From Amylibacter marinus (GTDB lineage: Bacteria; Pseudomonadota; Alphaproteobacteria; Rhodobacterales; Rhodobacteraceae): 64,000 nt of DNA. Numbering within the stretch: position 1 is the stretch's first letter; each line of letters begins with the position of its first letter. Made by a program: the position numbers and the translations under genes. This document shows, piece by piece, positions 46,577 to 55,359 of the stretch. The stretch lies in the NCBI RefSeq assembly GCF_030160015.1, contig NZ_BSNN01000002.1, positions 248,001-312,000 on the forward strand, read 5' to 3'. Below the pieces are notes generated by a model. That model was not told where the DNA came from. It was given only the letters and a program-made list of their open reading frames with translations, and ran no database searches.

Positions 46577-47605
46577 GTGAGCAACTTGAACCGCTTCTCC
46601 CGCCGCTCTTTTCTTGTTATGCCGCTGGCACTTGCTGCCTGCTATGACAGCAAGCAAGTAATTGAATTCGTTGGTAAAACAATGGGTACCACCTACAAGG
46701 TCTCGTTGGTTGATCACACGAATCAACTAAAAGAATCTCAGGTGAAACCGCTGGTTTCTGCCGCCTTGTTGGATGTAAATAAATCCATGTCAAACTGGGA
46801 TGCTGGCTCTGAAATTTCCAGAATCAATGCCGTACCCAAAGATTCGCATCAATCAATGTCCGCTACTTTGGCGCATGTGATGCAGGCGGCTAGGGATGTA
46901 AACCTCGCCAGTGCAGGGCGCTTTGACACCACTGTTGGCCCCTTGATCGAGCTTTGGGGCTTTGGTGCTCCGGGTGCCACCGCCAAACCAACGGATGCCG
47001 CGATTGAAACTGCTCTTGCGAAATCTGGCCAACAAACCTCATTGGCCCTGCGTGGCAACTCTGTTGCGCGTAAACATGGCGACACACAGGTCTATCTGGC
47101 GGGTATTGGCAAAGGATTTGGTGCCGATCACGTAGGACAGGCGCTAGAAAGCATTGGAATCAAGGACTATATGGTAGAGATCGGCGGCGATTTATATGCG
47201 GCTGGCCGTAATCCTGATGGCCTGCCATGGCAAATCGGTATCGAAACCCCAAATGCACACGACCGCAATATCATGGGTGTGGTTGGCGTATCTGGTTTGG
47301 GTCTGGCCTCTTCCGGGGACTACCGCAACTATTTTGAACAAGATGGTCAGCGCTATTCGCACCTGATCGACCCAACAACCGGTCGCCCTGTTGATCACAA
47401 AACCGCCAGCGCCACAGTTTTGGCTGGCAATGCGATGCTGGCCGATGCATGGTCAACCGCGATGTTGATCTTGGGACGCGAACGCGGCCTAGAAATCGCC
47501 AGCGCCCATAATATTGCGGTTCAGTTCATTGATCGTGATACCAACGCCGGCGCTCTGGGCTTTACTACCCATGCCAGCGATGCGTTTAAAACGCTGACGG
47601 CCTAA
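46577..47605 (+). CDS. apbE: FAD:protein FMN transferase (lipoprotein)
   Basis: ApbE attaches FMN to Thr of D-x-x-[S/T]GAT motifs in NqrB and NqrC, in the periplasm. The 342-residue protein starts at GTG (AAAGG nine bases upstream). It has a lipoprotein signal with lipobox LALAAC (C22) after RRSFLVMPLA, then MGTTYKVSL, the FAD-binding GGDLYAAGRNPDGLPWQIGIE and SSGDYRNYF with HLIDPTTGRPVDH. It is divergent from nqrA, and nqrM follows, so this small operon serves NQR maturation. Confidence 0.96.
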   Translation: MSNLNRFSRRSFLVMPLALAACYDSKQVIEFVGKTMGTTYKVSLVDHTNQLKESQVKPLVSAALLDVNKSMSNWDAGSEISRINAVPKDSHQSMSATLAHVMQAARDVNLASAGRFDTTVGPLIELWGFGAPGATAKPTDAAIETALAKSGQQTSLALRGNSVARKHGDTQVYLAGIGKGFGADHVGQALESIGIKDYMVEIGGDLYAAGRNPDGLPWQIGIETPNAHDRNIMGVVGVSGLGLASSGDYRNYFEQDGQRYSHLIDPTTGRPVDHKTASATVLAGNAMLADAWSTAMLILGRERGLEIASAHNIAVQFIDRDTNAGALGFTTHASDAFKTLTA

Positions 47606-47672
47606 GACAGCAGAGCCAAATCAGGCGCCTATTGTGGGCGTCTGAGAACCCAGTAAATTCAAGGACGCTGTT

Positions 47673-47906
47673 ATGGAAACCTTTTTGTTAACCTTTGGCT
47701 TGTTGGTTCTGGTCATGCTGGGCATGTCCCTTGGCGTGATTTTTATGAACAAACGGATCAAGGGCAGCTGTGGGGGCCTGAATGCCATTGGGGATGCGGA
47801 CAAATGCTTGGTCTGCTCGAAAGAGATCGATCCAGACAGCCCGCTGCGCGAACGTCTAGAATGCCCACGGGCGCGCAAGATGCTGGAACGTGTTCAAGAC
47901 GCTTGA
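47673..47906 (+). CDS. nqrM: Na+-NQR maturation protein NqrM
   Basis: This 77-residue protein has one N-terminal TM helix (LLTFGLLVLVMLGMSLGVIFM) and four cysteines: C33 in GSCGGLNAIG, C45 and C48 in KCLVC, and C64. This is the NqrM (DUF539) pattern. NqrM is needed to insert the iron centre between NqrD and NqrE. It follows apbE at 67 bases and completes the NQR maturation set. Confidence 0.95.
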   Translation: METFLLTFGLLVLVMLGMSLGVIFMNKRIKGSCGGLNAIGDADKCLVCSKEIDPDSPLRERLECPRARKMLERVQDA

Positions 47907-47954
47907 ATAAGTTGAGTATGTTAGGCTAGGCTGTCCTTAGAGGAGAGACCAATA

Positions 47955-48470
47955 ATGCCAACATCATACCAATCCCCCATGCGACAAGACCAACAAGGCC
48001 AAAATACCAAGAGCCAATCTGTCGAATTATACGATCACAATGCCACCGTTGCTGACCTTTTGGATGGCAAAGGGCGCGATGTATTCTCAATAAAACCCGA
48101 AGATACCCTAAAAGATGCGGTGGTAGAGCTGCGCGACCGCAGAGTAGGGGCGCTGATTGTCACCGATGATAGCGGCGCCTTGGTCGGCATTTTGTCCGAG
48201 CGCGATATCGTGCGCAAATTGGCCGATAGCCCTGGCCAAACCCTGCCGCAATCAGTGGGCAGTGTAATGACCAAAAAGGTGAAAGTCTGCGGGCCTAGCG
48301 ATCTGGCGATCGATGTGCTCAAGCGTATGACAGAGGGGCGATTCCGCCACCTTCCAGTAATAGAAAACGACCAGTTAATTGGCATGGTCACCATTGGCGA
48401 TGCCATCCATCACCGCCTGACCCAGCTAGAGCACGAAGCCCTGCAAATGAAACAGCTGATCGTTGGCTAG
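47955..48470 (+). CDS. Two-CBS-domain protein
   Basis: This 171-residue cytoplasmic protein has two CBS domains (about 40-95: VFSIKPEDTLKDAVVELRDRRVGALIV; about 105-160: VCGPSDLAIDVLKRMTEGRFRHLPVIE) and a short helical tail. Such stand-alone CBS pairs bind adenine nucleotides and sense energy state; the partner is unknown. A good GAGGAGAG RBS precedes the ATG. It may be independent of nqrM, with a 48-base gap. Confidence 0.92.
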   Translation: MPTSYQSPMRQDQQGQNTKSQSVELYDHNATVADLLDGKGRDVFSIKPEDTLKDAVVELRDRRVGALIVTDDSGALVGILSERDIVRKLADSPGQTLPQSVGSVMTKKVKVCGPSDLAIDVLKRMTEGRFRHLPVIENDQLIGMVTIGDAIHHRLTQLEHEALQMKQLIVG

Positions 48471-48473
48471 GCC

Positions 48474-48662
48474 TTATCCGGCAACAGACATCGGTACAAA
48501 GGCCAATATGGCAAACCCAACAGCCGCGAGGGCGCCAAATATCCAATATTGGTATCTGGGGCCCTCGCGTTTCCATGTGCGCCGATAGCTGAATCCTGCG
48601 TAACAGGCGATTACAAAAATAAGGGTCGCAAGCGCGGGCGTTAGCGTGAAATCTATCATCAT
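48474..48662 (-). CDS. Small two-helix membrane protein, 62 residues
   Basis: Two hydrophobic helices (PALATLIFVIACYAGFSY, about 9-26; YWIFGALAAVGFAILAFVPM, about 39-58) flank a basic loop (RRTWKREGPRYQ). The clean helix-loop-helix design argues for a real gene, though the RBS is weak. I recall similar short proteins in roseobacters without assigned function. It is convergent with the CBS gene, three bases apart. Confidence 0.6.
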   Translation of the reverse strand: MMIDFTLTPALATLIFVIACYAGFSYRRTWKREGPRYQYWIFGALAAVGFAILAFVPMSVAG

Positions 48663-48736
48663 ACTGTCTCTGTTAGCGGCTGTTTATGCGGGTTTGATGG
48701 GTACCTAGCGCCCCTAGCACGCCGGGGCAATGGTGT

Positions 48737-50077
48737 TTAGCGCGGAATAAACAGCTGTGCTCGTAGCCCGCCCAAGGCATCGCTGTGCCCCAATGTTAGC
48801 TGCCCGCCATGGCTGCGCGCCACATCCGCCACAATGGCCAGCCCCAGGCCCGTACCCGTGCCTTGATTTTGATTGCGCGCCGCATCTAACCTCTCAAAGG
48901 GCTGTAGGGCATCCTCGCGGCTGGCCTTGGGGATGCCCGGTCCATCATCCTCAACCACAAACCGCACGCCATCGGAATCGATCGAGACCGTGGCACGACA
49001 GGCCTGTGCATAGCGTTGGGCATTGGCTAACAGATTGTTGATGGCGCGACGCAACGATTGATGCTTGGCCATTATTTCGGGCGATTCCTGATCTCCTTGG
49101 GCAAAATGCAAATCGACTTCATGGCCCAGCCTCTTGCGATCTCGGATCAATGACTTGATGAACGGTTTCACATTCACCGCGACTGTATCTTCGCCAGAAT
49201 CGCCCCGTGCAAAGGCCAGAAACTCCTCCATGATATGCTCCATTTCGACCACATCCCCCTGCAACTCTTGGATTTGTGGATCATCCCCTAGCATAGATAG
49301 CGACAACTTCATGCGGGTTAGGGGGGTGCGCAAATCATGGCTGACGCCTGACAGCATCTGGGTGCGTTGATCGATCTGGCGCTCGATGCGACTCTGCATA
49401 GAAATAAAGGCATGGCCCGCGCGGCGTACCTCGGCGGCACCGCGCGGCGCAAAGGGAATCTTGCGCCCCTTACCAAAGGCCTCCGCAGAGCGCGCCAACA
49501 GGGTGATCGGCTTTACCTGATTCTTTAGGAAAATGATCGCCAAGCCCAGAAACAACAACGCCGCCAGCGTACTGGCCACCAACAATTGATGCGGGTTAGA
49601 GGCGGTGGCGCGGTCTCGGCGAATGTTTATCCGCCATATCTGCCCCGCGCGGCGCAGGTCGATCAAAATTCTATCCTCTTGGCTTAACAAATCAATGCCG
49701 ACAATCTGATCTATCTCTTGGCGCAGGGTGGCGATTAAATAACGCCCAGAAATATCAATGAACCCAATGCGATCTTCGTTTATCCGCAGACCTGTAGGCA
49801 ATTGCGTGTTCACACGAATTTGCAAGGGCGCAGCGCGGCTGCGCAGCTGGGCCAGAGACGGGGCTGAAGCCTCGCCGGTATCGCTGGGTTCCAGCACGTA
49901 ATTCACCTCGCGCGCCAGATCCGTGGTCTTGGCAATGGTCACATCCCCATATAGCCGATCAACAAAAATATAGGTCACAACCGATTGCACCGCCAAAATC
50001 GGGATAACAACGATCAAAAGGGAACGCCCGAATAGGCTTTTGGGCAGATAATCTTTAATAACGGCGAATATTTTCAT
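48737..50077 (-). CDS. EnvZ-like sensor histidine kinase without adjacent response regulator
   Basis: This 446-residue membrane sensor has TM1 (LFGRSLLIVVIPILAVQSVVTYIFV, about 14-38), a periplasmic domain (about 40-155), TM2 (LLVASTLAALLFLGLAIIFL), HAMP, a DHp domain with the phospho-His in GVSHDLRTPLTR, and a HATPase_c domain with N box NNLLANAQRYA and G boxes DDGPGIP and GTGTGLGLAI. The N-terminus YLPKSLFGRSLLIVV resembles the EnvZ kinases of Rhodobacterales, which normally sit next to an OmpR-type regulator. None is present on either side here, so its partner must be elsewhere. Confidence 0.92.
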   Translation of the reverse strand: MKIFAVIKDYLPKSLFGRSLLIVVIPILAVQSVVTYIFVDRLYGDVTIAKTTDLAREVNYVLEPSDTGEASAPSLAQLRSRAAPLQIRVNTQLPTGLRINEDRIGFIDISGRYLIATLRQEIDQIVGIDLLSQEDRILIDLRRAGQIWRINIRRDRATASNPHQLLVASTLAALLFLGLAIIFLKNQVKPITLLARSAEAFGKGRKIPFAPRGAAEVRRAGHAFISMQSRIERQIDQRTQMLSGVSHDLRTPLTRMKLSLSMLGDDPQIQELQGDVVEMEHIMEEFLAFARGDSGEDTVAVNVKPFIKSLIRDRKRLGHEVDLHFAQGDQESPEIMAKHQSLRRAINNLLANAQRYAQACRATVSIDSDGVRFVVEDDGPGIPKASREDALQPFERLDAARNQNQGTGTGLGLAIVADVARSHGGQLTLGHSDALGGLRAQLFIPR

Positions 50078-50196
50078 GGGCTTACGCTAGGGAAATACCG
50101 ATGCCTTGGCAAGAATGCGGAAAAAAATCCATAAGATTGAAAAAGGCTATTGCCGCCCGAAATTCTGTTCGCTATAGACTGCCACACATTAGGTAA

Positions 50197-50271
50197 TCCG
50201 GCGTAGCTCAGCGGTAGAGCAGTTGACTGTTAATCAATTTGTCGTAGGTTCGATCCCTACCGCCGGAGCCA
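50197..50271 (+). tRNA. tRNA-Asn (GUU)
   Basis: This is a 75-base cloverleaf: acceptor TCCGGCG/CGCCGGA, D arm GCTC/GAGC, anticodon stem GTTGA/TCAAT with loop CTGTTAA (anticodon GTT), T loop TTCGATC, discriminator G and encoded CCA (50269-50271). Confidence 0.96.
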
Positions 50272-50394
50272 AATGTTTCATATATCTTAGAACGCTCAGA
50301 CCTTGATATAAGGTCATCCGCGTAAAATCATCACAGAATTCAACTATTTATAACAGAATAATACCTGTTTATTCCCCTGCGCGTTACGATCATC

Positions 50395-53385
50395 TTAAGC
50401 AGGGGCGTGATCCAAAGAGCGCGCGCCATCTAGATCCATGGCCTCTATAATCGCCAAAAGAAAATCATCCCTTTGGACTGGTTTCATTAGGCGGATGTCT
50501 TCTGGGCGTAGATCGTTTCCATGCACCGTGGTCTCGCTGGCATATCCTGACATAAAAATAACGGGCAGATTTGGCTTCAGCTTACGCAAAGCCTTGCATA
50601 GCTCCGTTCCCTGCAGTTTCCCCGGCATAACGATATCTGTGACCAGCAAATCAAAATTTTGATTTTCCGCGAAGATAGCAAGAGCCTCATCGCCTGAATG
50701 CGCTTCGCTGACCCGATACCCCGCCTTGGTGATCAATGTGGCCAACACAGAGCGCACCTCTGCCTCATCCTCTACCAGTAAGATTTCCAAGTCACCTGTG
50801 GCGCTGCGCGGATTTGTGGGGGCCTTCTTGTGCTTGGTTTCCAAATTCACATCCTTAGCAGGGAAATACAGCTTGAACGTTGTTCCGATCCCTAGCTCGG
50901 AATATACCTGAACCATACCGCCAGATTGTTCCATAAACCCTTGAACCATAGATAACCCAAGCCCAGATCCCGCCCCAGGGGCCTTGGTGCTAAAGAAGGG
51001 ATCGAATATCTGTGATACCTGTGCATCGGAAATTCCGTGGCCGGTATCAGAAACCGCTAACATGGCATATTGCCCAGGTAAGACCTCGGTGTTTCGCGCA
51101 TCCATATAGGGCTGATCTATATGCACATTGGCTGTTTCGATTGTTAGTTTTCCCCCCTCCATCATGGCATCACAGGCATTCAGAATAAGATTCAACAAGG
51201 CCGCCTCGGTCGAAGCAGGATCTGCCTCTACCGTCCACAATCCAGCCAACAACGAGGTTTCAATTTCTATATTCACAGGCAGGGTTCGCCCAGCCCATGT
51301 GCGTGTCTCGCCAACCAATGTGTTCAAATTAAATGAATGTGGGCGCAGCCGAGACTGCCGTGCAAATGCCAACATGCTGCGGGTTAAATCCGCGCCTCGC
51401 TTTGTGGCATTTATGCCTGCGTCAATCATGCTGGTTTTATCGGAATCCCTTTCGTCATCCCTTAATAGCTCAAGATTGCCCAAAATCACGGCAAGAAGAT
51501 TGTTGAAATCATGGGCTACACCCGCGGTAAGCTGGCCAATGCTTTGCTGTTTTTGCGCATGATGGTTCAGCTCTTTTTGATGCTCCAGTTCGTTTTGGCG
51601 GGCAACTTCCTCGGTTATATCCAAAACAAGAATAAAGAAATGCGTGGTGCCATCTTCCAATCGGGTCGGATAGCCACGCTCTTCCAGCCAGATTTGTTTT
51701 CCTTGCGGGGTTTTGTAGGGCACAATCGCATGAAAGGGCTCTAAGGTTTGTATCGCGCGTGTTATATCCGCGAAAACCTTATCGAGTACCTGCTGATCCG
51801 ATACCAATGACCACAGCAAATTGTTGTCTGCCTCTGCTTCATCGGCTGTAACGCCCCAGATTTTGTAACAGGAATCCCTATTTAAAAAGGACATGGTATC
51901 CTCGGGGCCCATAGTTTCATTCCCAGGTGGGAGGCTATAGGACAATGCCGCCCCGCCGAGCTGTGTTAAGATATACTCAAGCTGAAACCCCTGTTCAGCG
52001 TTGGCCAGCTCTTGTTGAACCTCTTTGGTAACATCCAGAACAATCAAATCAAGACGTGTCATCCCATCTTCGATCATGGAAGAACTGCCATGTAATTCCA
52101 ACCAACGGGTTTCGCCATTGCGATGGGTGATTTTATGGCGGTGGTTCACGGCGCTCAGGGTTTTTATACTTTTATGTAGGGCCGCCAGCAATTTAGACCT
52201 GTCGTCTGGGCTCATGGTGTTTGGCAATACCTCGGGCTTGGCATAAACCTCTTCAGGGCTATACCCCCAGATATCAAGACTACTTGGGCTGACGTAGCTG
52301 GGTTTCAGGGGCGTTGATCTATCTGTTATAAAATAGATCATTGCCCCAGGCAGGTTTTGTGCAACGGTCGCTAATTGTGATGAGGCAAGCGCGCGTGCGG
52401 CTTCTGCCTGTTTAATTTTCGTCAGGTCAGTGTGGGTTCCCACAATCCGCGCAGGGATGCCATCGGCGTCAAATTCGGTTAACCATTGCGCGCGGATATA
52501 GCGAATTTCGCCACTCGGGTGGAGTGCGCGAAACTCTACAACATTGTTGATCGGCTCATTCGCCTGTGGCGCTTGCAGTGCCGCCATAATCAACGGGCGA
52601 TCCTCAGGATGCACCCGCGCGATCCAATCGGCAACCGGCACCATGCCCGGTTGGTGATCCAGACCATAGATTTCGATTATACCAGCATCATACAGCGCTT
52701 CTTCCTCACCATTGAGATGCTCAAACGTTCCAATGCCACTGTGTTGGATTGCCAATTCCAATCGTTGCGCTAGGTCTGCATTCATGCGGGCTTTCTGGGA
52801 AACCTTTACGACAAAATGAACCATGCACCATACGATCAAGGTCGATAGAATACCCACTGTGGCCTCGACAGACATACGCAACAACAACGGCCCAATGGAC
52901 AGCGCTGCTATCGATTTAGGGCTCGAAAGAAACGCGGGCGCTATAAGGAAGACCAAATAGGAAATGATCAGAAACATGATCCCATTCGCAGACGGTATAG
53001 GCCAAGGGCGCGGCGCCCAAATTCGAGCGGCTAAAAGCCCCGATACTACATAGCCAATGCTCAAATATAAACCCGCCCCCATCACCGGCCCGCCAATACA
53101 TATGCGCGTAGAAATGATCAGTACGGCCGCCATAACAGCCCCAACTGTGCCCCCTAGGTACCCCGCAAATAGCAATGGCCCCGCGATCACATAAACCTGA
53201 TCAGGAAGCTGGCCAATCATATGCGTATTGGTCGTCAAGAGGGTGGCAAGAAGACCAAAAACAAGCCCCATCATTGCAGGTCTAAGCACACGATGGCGTG
53301 TTAGGCGCGGGCTAACCAGAATGGCATAGCACCCCAATCCAGCAAGTACTAATGCGCTTAGGCTCTGAAACAGGGAATAGTGCAT
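50395..53385 (-). CDS. Hybrid sensor histidine kinase: 5TMR-LYT-like membrane domain, PAS repeats, kinase, receiver
   Basis: From the ATG at 53385 this is a 996-residue protein. Residues 1-200 form a multi-helix membrane domain of the 5TM LytS type (LVFGLLATLLTTNTHMIGQL; VIAGPLLFAGYLGGTVGAVM). About three PAS/PAC domains follow (about 210-600; HPSGEIRYIRAQWLTEFDADG, THRNGETRWLELHGS, GKQIWLEERGYPTRLEDG). The kinase has the phospho-His in TAGVAHDFNNLLAVILGN and an ATPase domain. A C-terminal receiver carries the phospho-Asp in LLVTDIVMPG. The input ligand is unknown. A longer TTG start at 53469 adds 28 residues and is less likely. Confidence 0.9.
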   Translation of the reverse strand: MHYSLFQSLSALVLAGLGCYAILVSPRLTRHRVLRPAMMGLVFGLLATLLTTNTHMIGQLPDQVYVIAGPLLFAGYLGGTVGAVMAAVLIISTRICIGGPVMGAGLYLSIGYVVSGLLAARIWAPRPWPIPSANGIMFLIISYLVFLIAPAFLSSPKSIAALSIGPLLLRMSVEATVGILSTLIVWCMVHFVVKVSQKARMNADLAQRLELAIQHSGIGTFEHLNGEEEALYDAGIIEIYGLDHQPGMVPVADWIARVHPEDRPLIMAALQAPQANEPINNVVEFRALHPSGEIRYIRAQWLTEFDADGIPARIVGTHTDLTKIKQAEAARALASSQLATVAQNLPGAMIYFITDRSTPLKPSYVSPSSLDIWGYSPEEVYAKPEVLPNTMSPDDRSKLLAALHKSIKTLSAVNHRHKITHRNGETRWLELHGSSSMIEDGMTRLDLIVLDVTKEVQQELANAEQGFQLEYILTQLGGAALSYSLPPGNETMGPEDTMSFLNRDSCYKIWGVTADEAEADNNLLWSLVSDQQVLDKVFADITRAIQTLEPFHAIVPYKTPQGKQIWLEERGYPTRLEDGTTHFFILVLDITEEVARQNELEHQKELNHHAQKQQSIGQLTAGVAHDFNNLLAVILGNLELLRDDERDSDKTSMIDAGINATKRGADLTRSMLAFARQSRLRPHSFNLNTLVGETRTWAGRTLPVNIEIETSLLAGLWTVEADPASTEAALLNLILNACDAMMEGGKLTIETANVHIDQPYMDARNTEVLPGQYAMLAVSDTGHGISDAQVSQIFDPFFSTKAPGAGSGLGLSMVQGFMEQSGGMVQVYSELGIGTTFKLYFPAKDVNLETKHKKAPTNPRSATGDLEILLVEDEAEVRSVLATLITKAGYRVSEAHSGDEALAIFAENQNFDLLVTDIVMPGKLQGTELCKALRKLKPNLPVIFMSGYASETTVHGNDLRPEDIRLMKPVQRDDFLLAIIEAMDLDGARSLDHAPA

Positions 53386-53585
53386 AGACCAAAAAAACCT
53401 TTCGAAATGTATAAATCGAATAAAAACGCCGAATAGTAATAACCTACAGCGCCAAAACCTAAACAACAACAGCGCCTAGCGCCAATCTAATAAATCCGCT
53501 TTGGCGCAATATGAATTGAGACTTGGGGCTAATCGGTGTGATCTAACAGTTCAAAAAATTTCACAGCCGCATGATAAACATAGGC

Positions 53586-54440
53586 CTAATTGAACTTGCG
53601 AAACAGCTTGGTTCGGTCAAACAGCTCTTCCAGCTCCTCCATTCGATCCTTGGTTTCATTCCAACTTAAATTCTGAATCGCTGAAATCATCGTCTCAATC
53701 AACAACAGCGTTGTCGCCGCAGAATCCCATGCCGAGGGCACCTCGATACGATTGCTGAAGGTAATGTCGGCCAATGCATCAATCGGTGAACGCCACTGAT
53801 CCGTAAACAGAACAATTTTTGCCCCCTTAGCATGGGCAATCTCCGCCAGCTTTAGCGTGTTATTTTCATAGCGGCGCATATCAAAAATAACAAAAACATC
53901 CCCCTTTTGCACATCTAACAAATAATGCGGCCAAGCGTTTGATGTGGATTGAATATGGGTGATCTTGGGGCGGATGGTCTGGAGATGCAAAAACAAATAT
54001 TCGGCCAATGTATGGGTGATGCGCCCTCCCACCACATACAGATGGGTGTTTGATGCCGCGACCAAAGCACAGGCCTCGTCAAACAACCTTGGCTCGATCT
54101 GGCCCAATGTCAGGCGAATGTTATCGATCACAGCGTCGGTAAATTGGTTCAGCATATGCTCAGAGGGGGCGCCCTCGGCCCATGTGTCATGCTTGGCAAT
54201 GGGGTTCTTCACCTTGGCCTTTAGCTCCTCACGCAGCTCTGCCTGAAACTCGGGATATCCCTTAAACCCCAGCTTTTGCACCATACGGGCCACGGTTGGC
54301 ACCGATACCTTGGCGCTTTTGGCCAATGCCGACAGCGGCCCTAACCCAGAGGCGGGATAATTATCAAGGATTGAATGGGCCAGCTGGCGCTCCGCACGGG
54401 TCAGATTTTCCAGCTCTTGCTGAATTTTATCCGAGATCAT
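53586..54440 (-). CDS. RpiR/MurR-family transcriptional regulator
   Basis: This 284-residue protein has an N-terminal HTH_6 domain (about 1-77: LTRAERQLAHSILDNYPASGLGPLSALAKSAKVSVPTVARMVQKLG) and a C-terminal SIS domain (about 115-250: HLYVVGGRITHTLAEYLFLHL, DVFVIFDMRRYENNTLKLAEIA). SIS domains of these regulators usually bind phosphosugars, but RpiR members also control amine and amino-acid catabolism. It is divergent from the TRAP/GS/ALDH/ADH operon, and a 12-bp palindrome lies in the shared promoter region, so it most likely controls that operon. Confidence 0.92.
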   Translation of the reverse strand: MISDKIQQELENLTRAERQLAHSILDNYPASGLGPLSALAKSAKVSVPTVARMVQKLGFKGYPEFQAELREELKAKVKNPIAKHDTWAEGAPSEHMLNQFTDAVIDNIRLTLGQIEPRLFDEACALVAASNTHLYVVGGRITHTLAEYLFLHLQTIRPKITHIQSTSNAWPHYLLDVQKGDVFVIFDMRRYENNTLKLAEIAHAKGAKIVLFTDQWRSPIDALADITFSNRIEVPSAWDSAATTLLLIETMISAIQNLSWNETKDRMEELEELFDRTKLFRKFN

Positions 54441-54486
54441 CTGTCCTTTGATTGAAATGTTACCTCTCCCGTGGTTTTTGATGTTT

Positions 54487-54517
54487 TATTTATCAGAATA
54501 TATACTTCTGATAAATA
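54487..54517. promoter_or_regulatory. Long operator-like palindrome between rpiR-type gene and catabolic operon
   Basis: TATTTATCAGAA (54487-54498) and TTCTGATAAATA (54506-54517) are perfect 12-base inverted repeats around a 7-base spacer. The site is 46 bases from the regulator start and just upstream of the candidate promoter of the plus-strand operon. It is the obvious candidate operator for the RpiR-type protein. Confidence 0.7.
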
Positions 54518-54532
54518 TTTTCCAGAAATTTG

Positions 54533-54561
54533 TTGACAAAACGGCTCTCAGTTCGAAATGT
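54533..54561 (+). promoter_or_regulatory. Candidate sigma-70 promoter of the catabolic operon
   Basis: TTGACA at 54533-54538 is followed, after 17 bases, by AAATGT (54556-54561). The -35 is perfect and the -10 poor, which suits a regulated promoter. It lies 16 bases downstream of the palindrome and 46 bases before the first start codon. Confidence 0.45.
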
Positions 54562-54606
54562 AACGCTATCGCCGACTAAAAACCACATGCTCAAAGGACC
54601 GTTTTG

Positions 54607-55359
54607 ATGAAACACGTCGATATCGTAAATCCTAACGCTGCATCGCGCTTGGTTTTGATTTGCGAACACGCATCCTGTTTCATTCCCCCTCAATACAATG
54701 ACCTAGGGCTAGAACCCATGGCACAAACCAGCCACGCCGCATGGGATCCGGGCGCCTTGCCGGTTGCCAAACATTTGGCCAAACTGCTGGATGCGGTTTT
54801 GATCGCAGGCACGGTCTCTCGGTTGGTCTATGATTGTAATCGCCCCTCTGATGCCCCCGGTGCAATGCCCGCACACAGTGAGGTTTTTGAAATTCCGGGC
54901 AATGTGGATATTTCTGATCAAGAGCGCCAAGCGCGCACAGAAAATTACTATGAACCCTTTCGCCGCGCCGTAGCCCAGCGCATTGCCAAGATAGACAACC
55001 CCATCATCGTTACCATTCACAGTTTCTCGCCGGTCTATCACGGCCAAACCAGAGCGGTGGAAATTGGCGTTTTGTATGATGCGGATACGCGGCTGGCGGA
55101 TGCGCTGATGGATGTGGTGGCCCTGCACAGCATTTCTAATATCCAGCGCAACCAGCCCTACGGCCCAGAAGACGGCGTGACCCATACCCTGAAAGAACAT
55201 GCGCTAAAAAATAACCACCTGAATGTGATGTTAGAAATTCGCAATGATCTGATCGAAACCCCTGATGATCAGGAATATTACGCCAAAATGATCGCGGGCT
55301 GGATCACTGGCGCACTCACGGCCCTTGGGCACGGGGAGGGCGGCAAATGCACAGCATGA
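54607..55359 (+). CDS. N-formylglutamate amidohydrolase-family hydrolase
   Basis: This 250-residue metallohydrolase of the HutG/N-formylglutamate deformylase family (PF05013) shows ICEHASCFIPP, SHAAWDPGALPVA, RLVYDCNRPSDAP and IVTIHSFSPVYHG, where the metal and substrate residues lie. No histidine-utilisation genes are present, so hydrolysis of N-formylglutamate may not be its task. With a glutamine-synthetase-like ligase downstream, it could cleave a gamma-glutamyl or N-acyl-glutamate amide. This is inference. It is the first gene of the operon and overlaps the TRAP small permease by 13 bases. Confidence 0.85.
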   Translation: MKHVDIVNPNAASRLVLICEHASCFIPPQYNDLGLEPMAQTSHAAWDPGALPVAKHLAKLLDAVLIAGTVSRLVYDCNRPSDAPGAMPAHSEVFEIPGNVDISDQERQARTENYYEPFRRAVAQRIAKIDNPIIVTIHSFSPVYHGQTRAVEIGVLYDADTRLADALMDVVALHSISNIQRNQPYGPEDGVTHTLKEHALKNNHLNVMLEIRNDLIETPDDQEYYAKMIAGWITGALTALGHGEGGKCTA

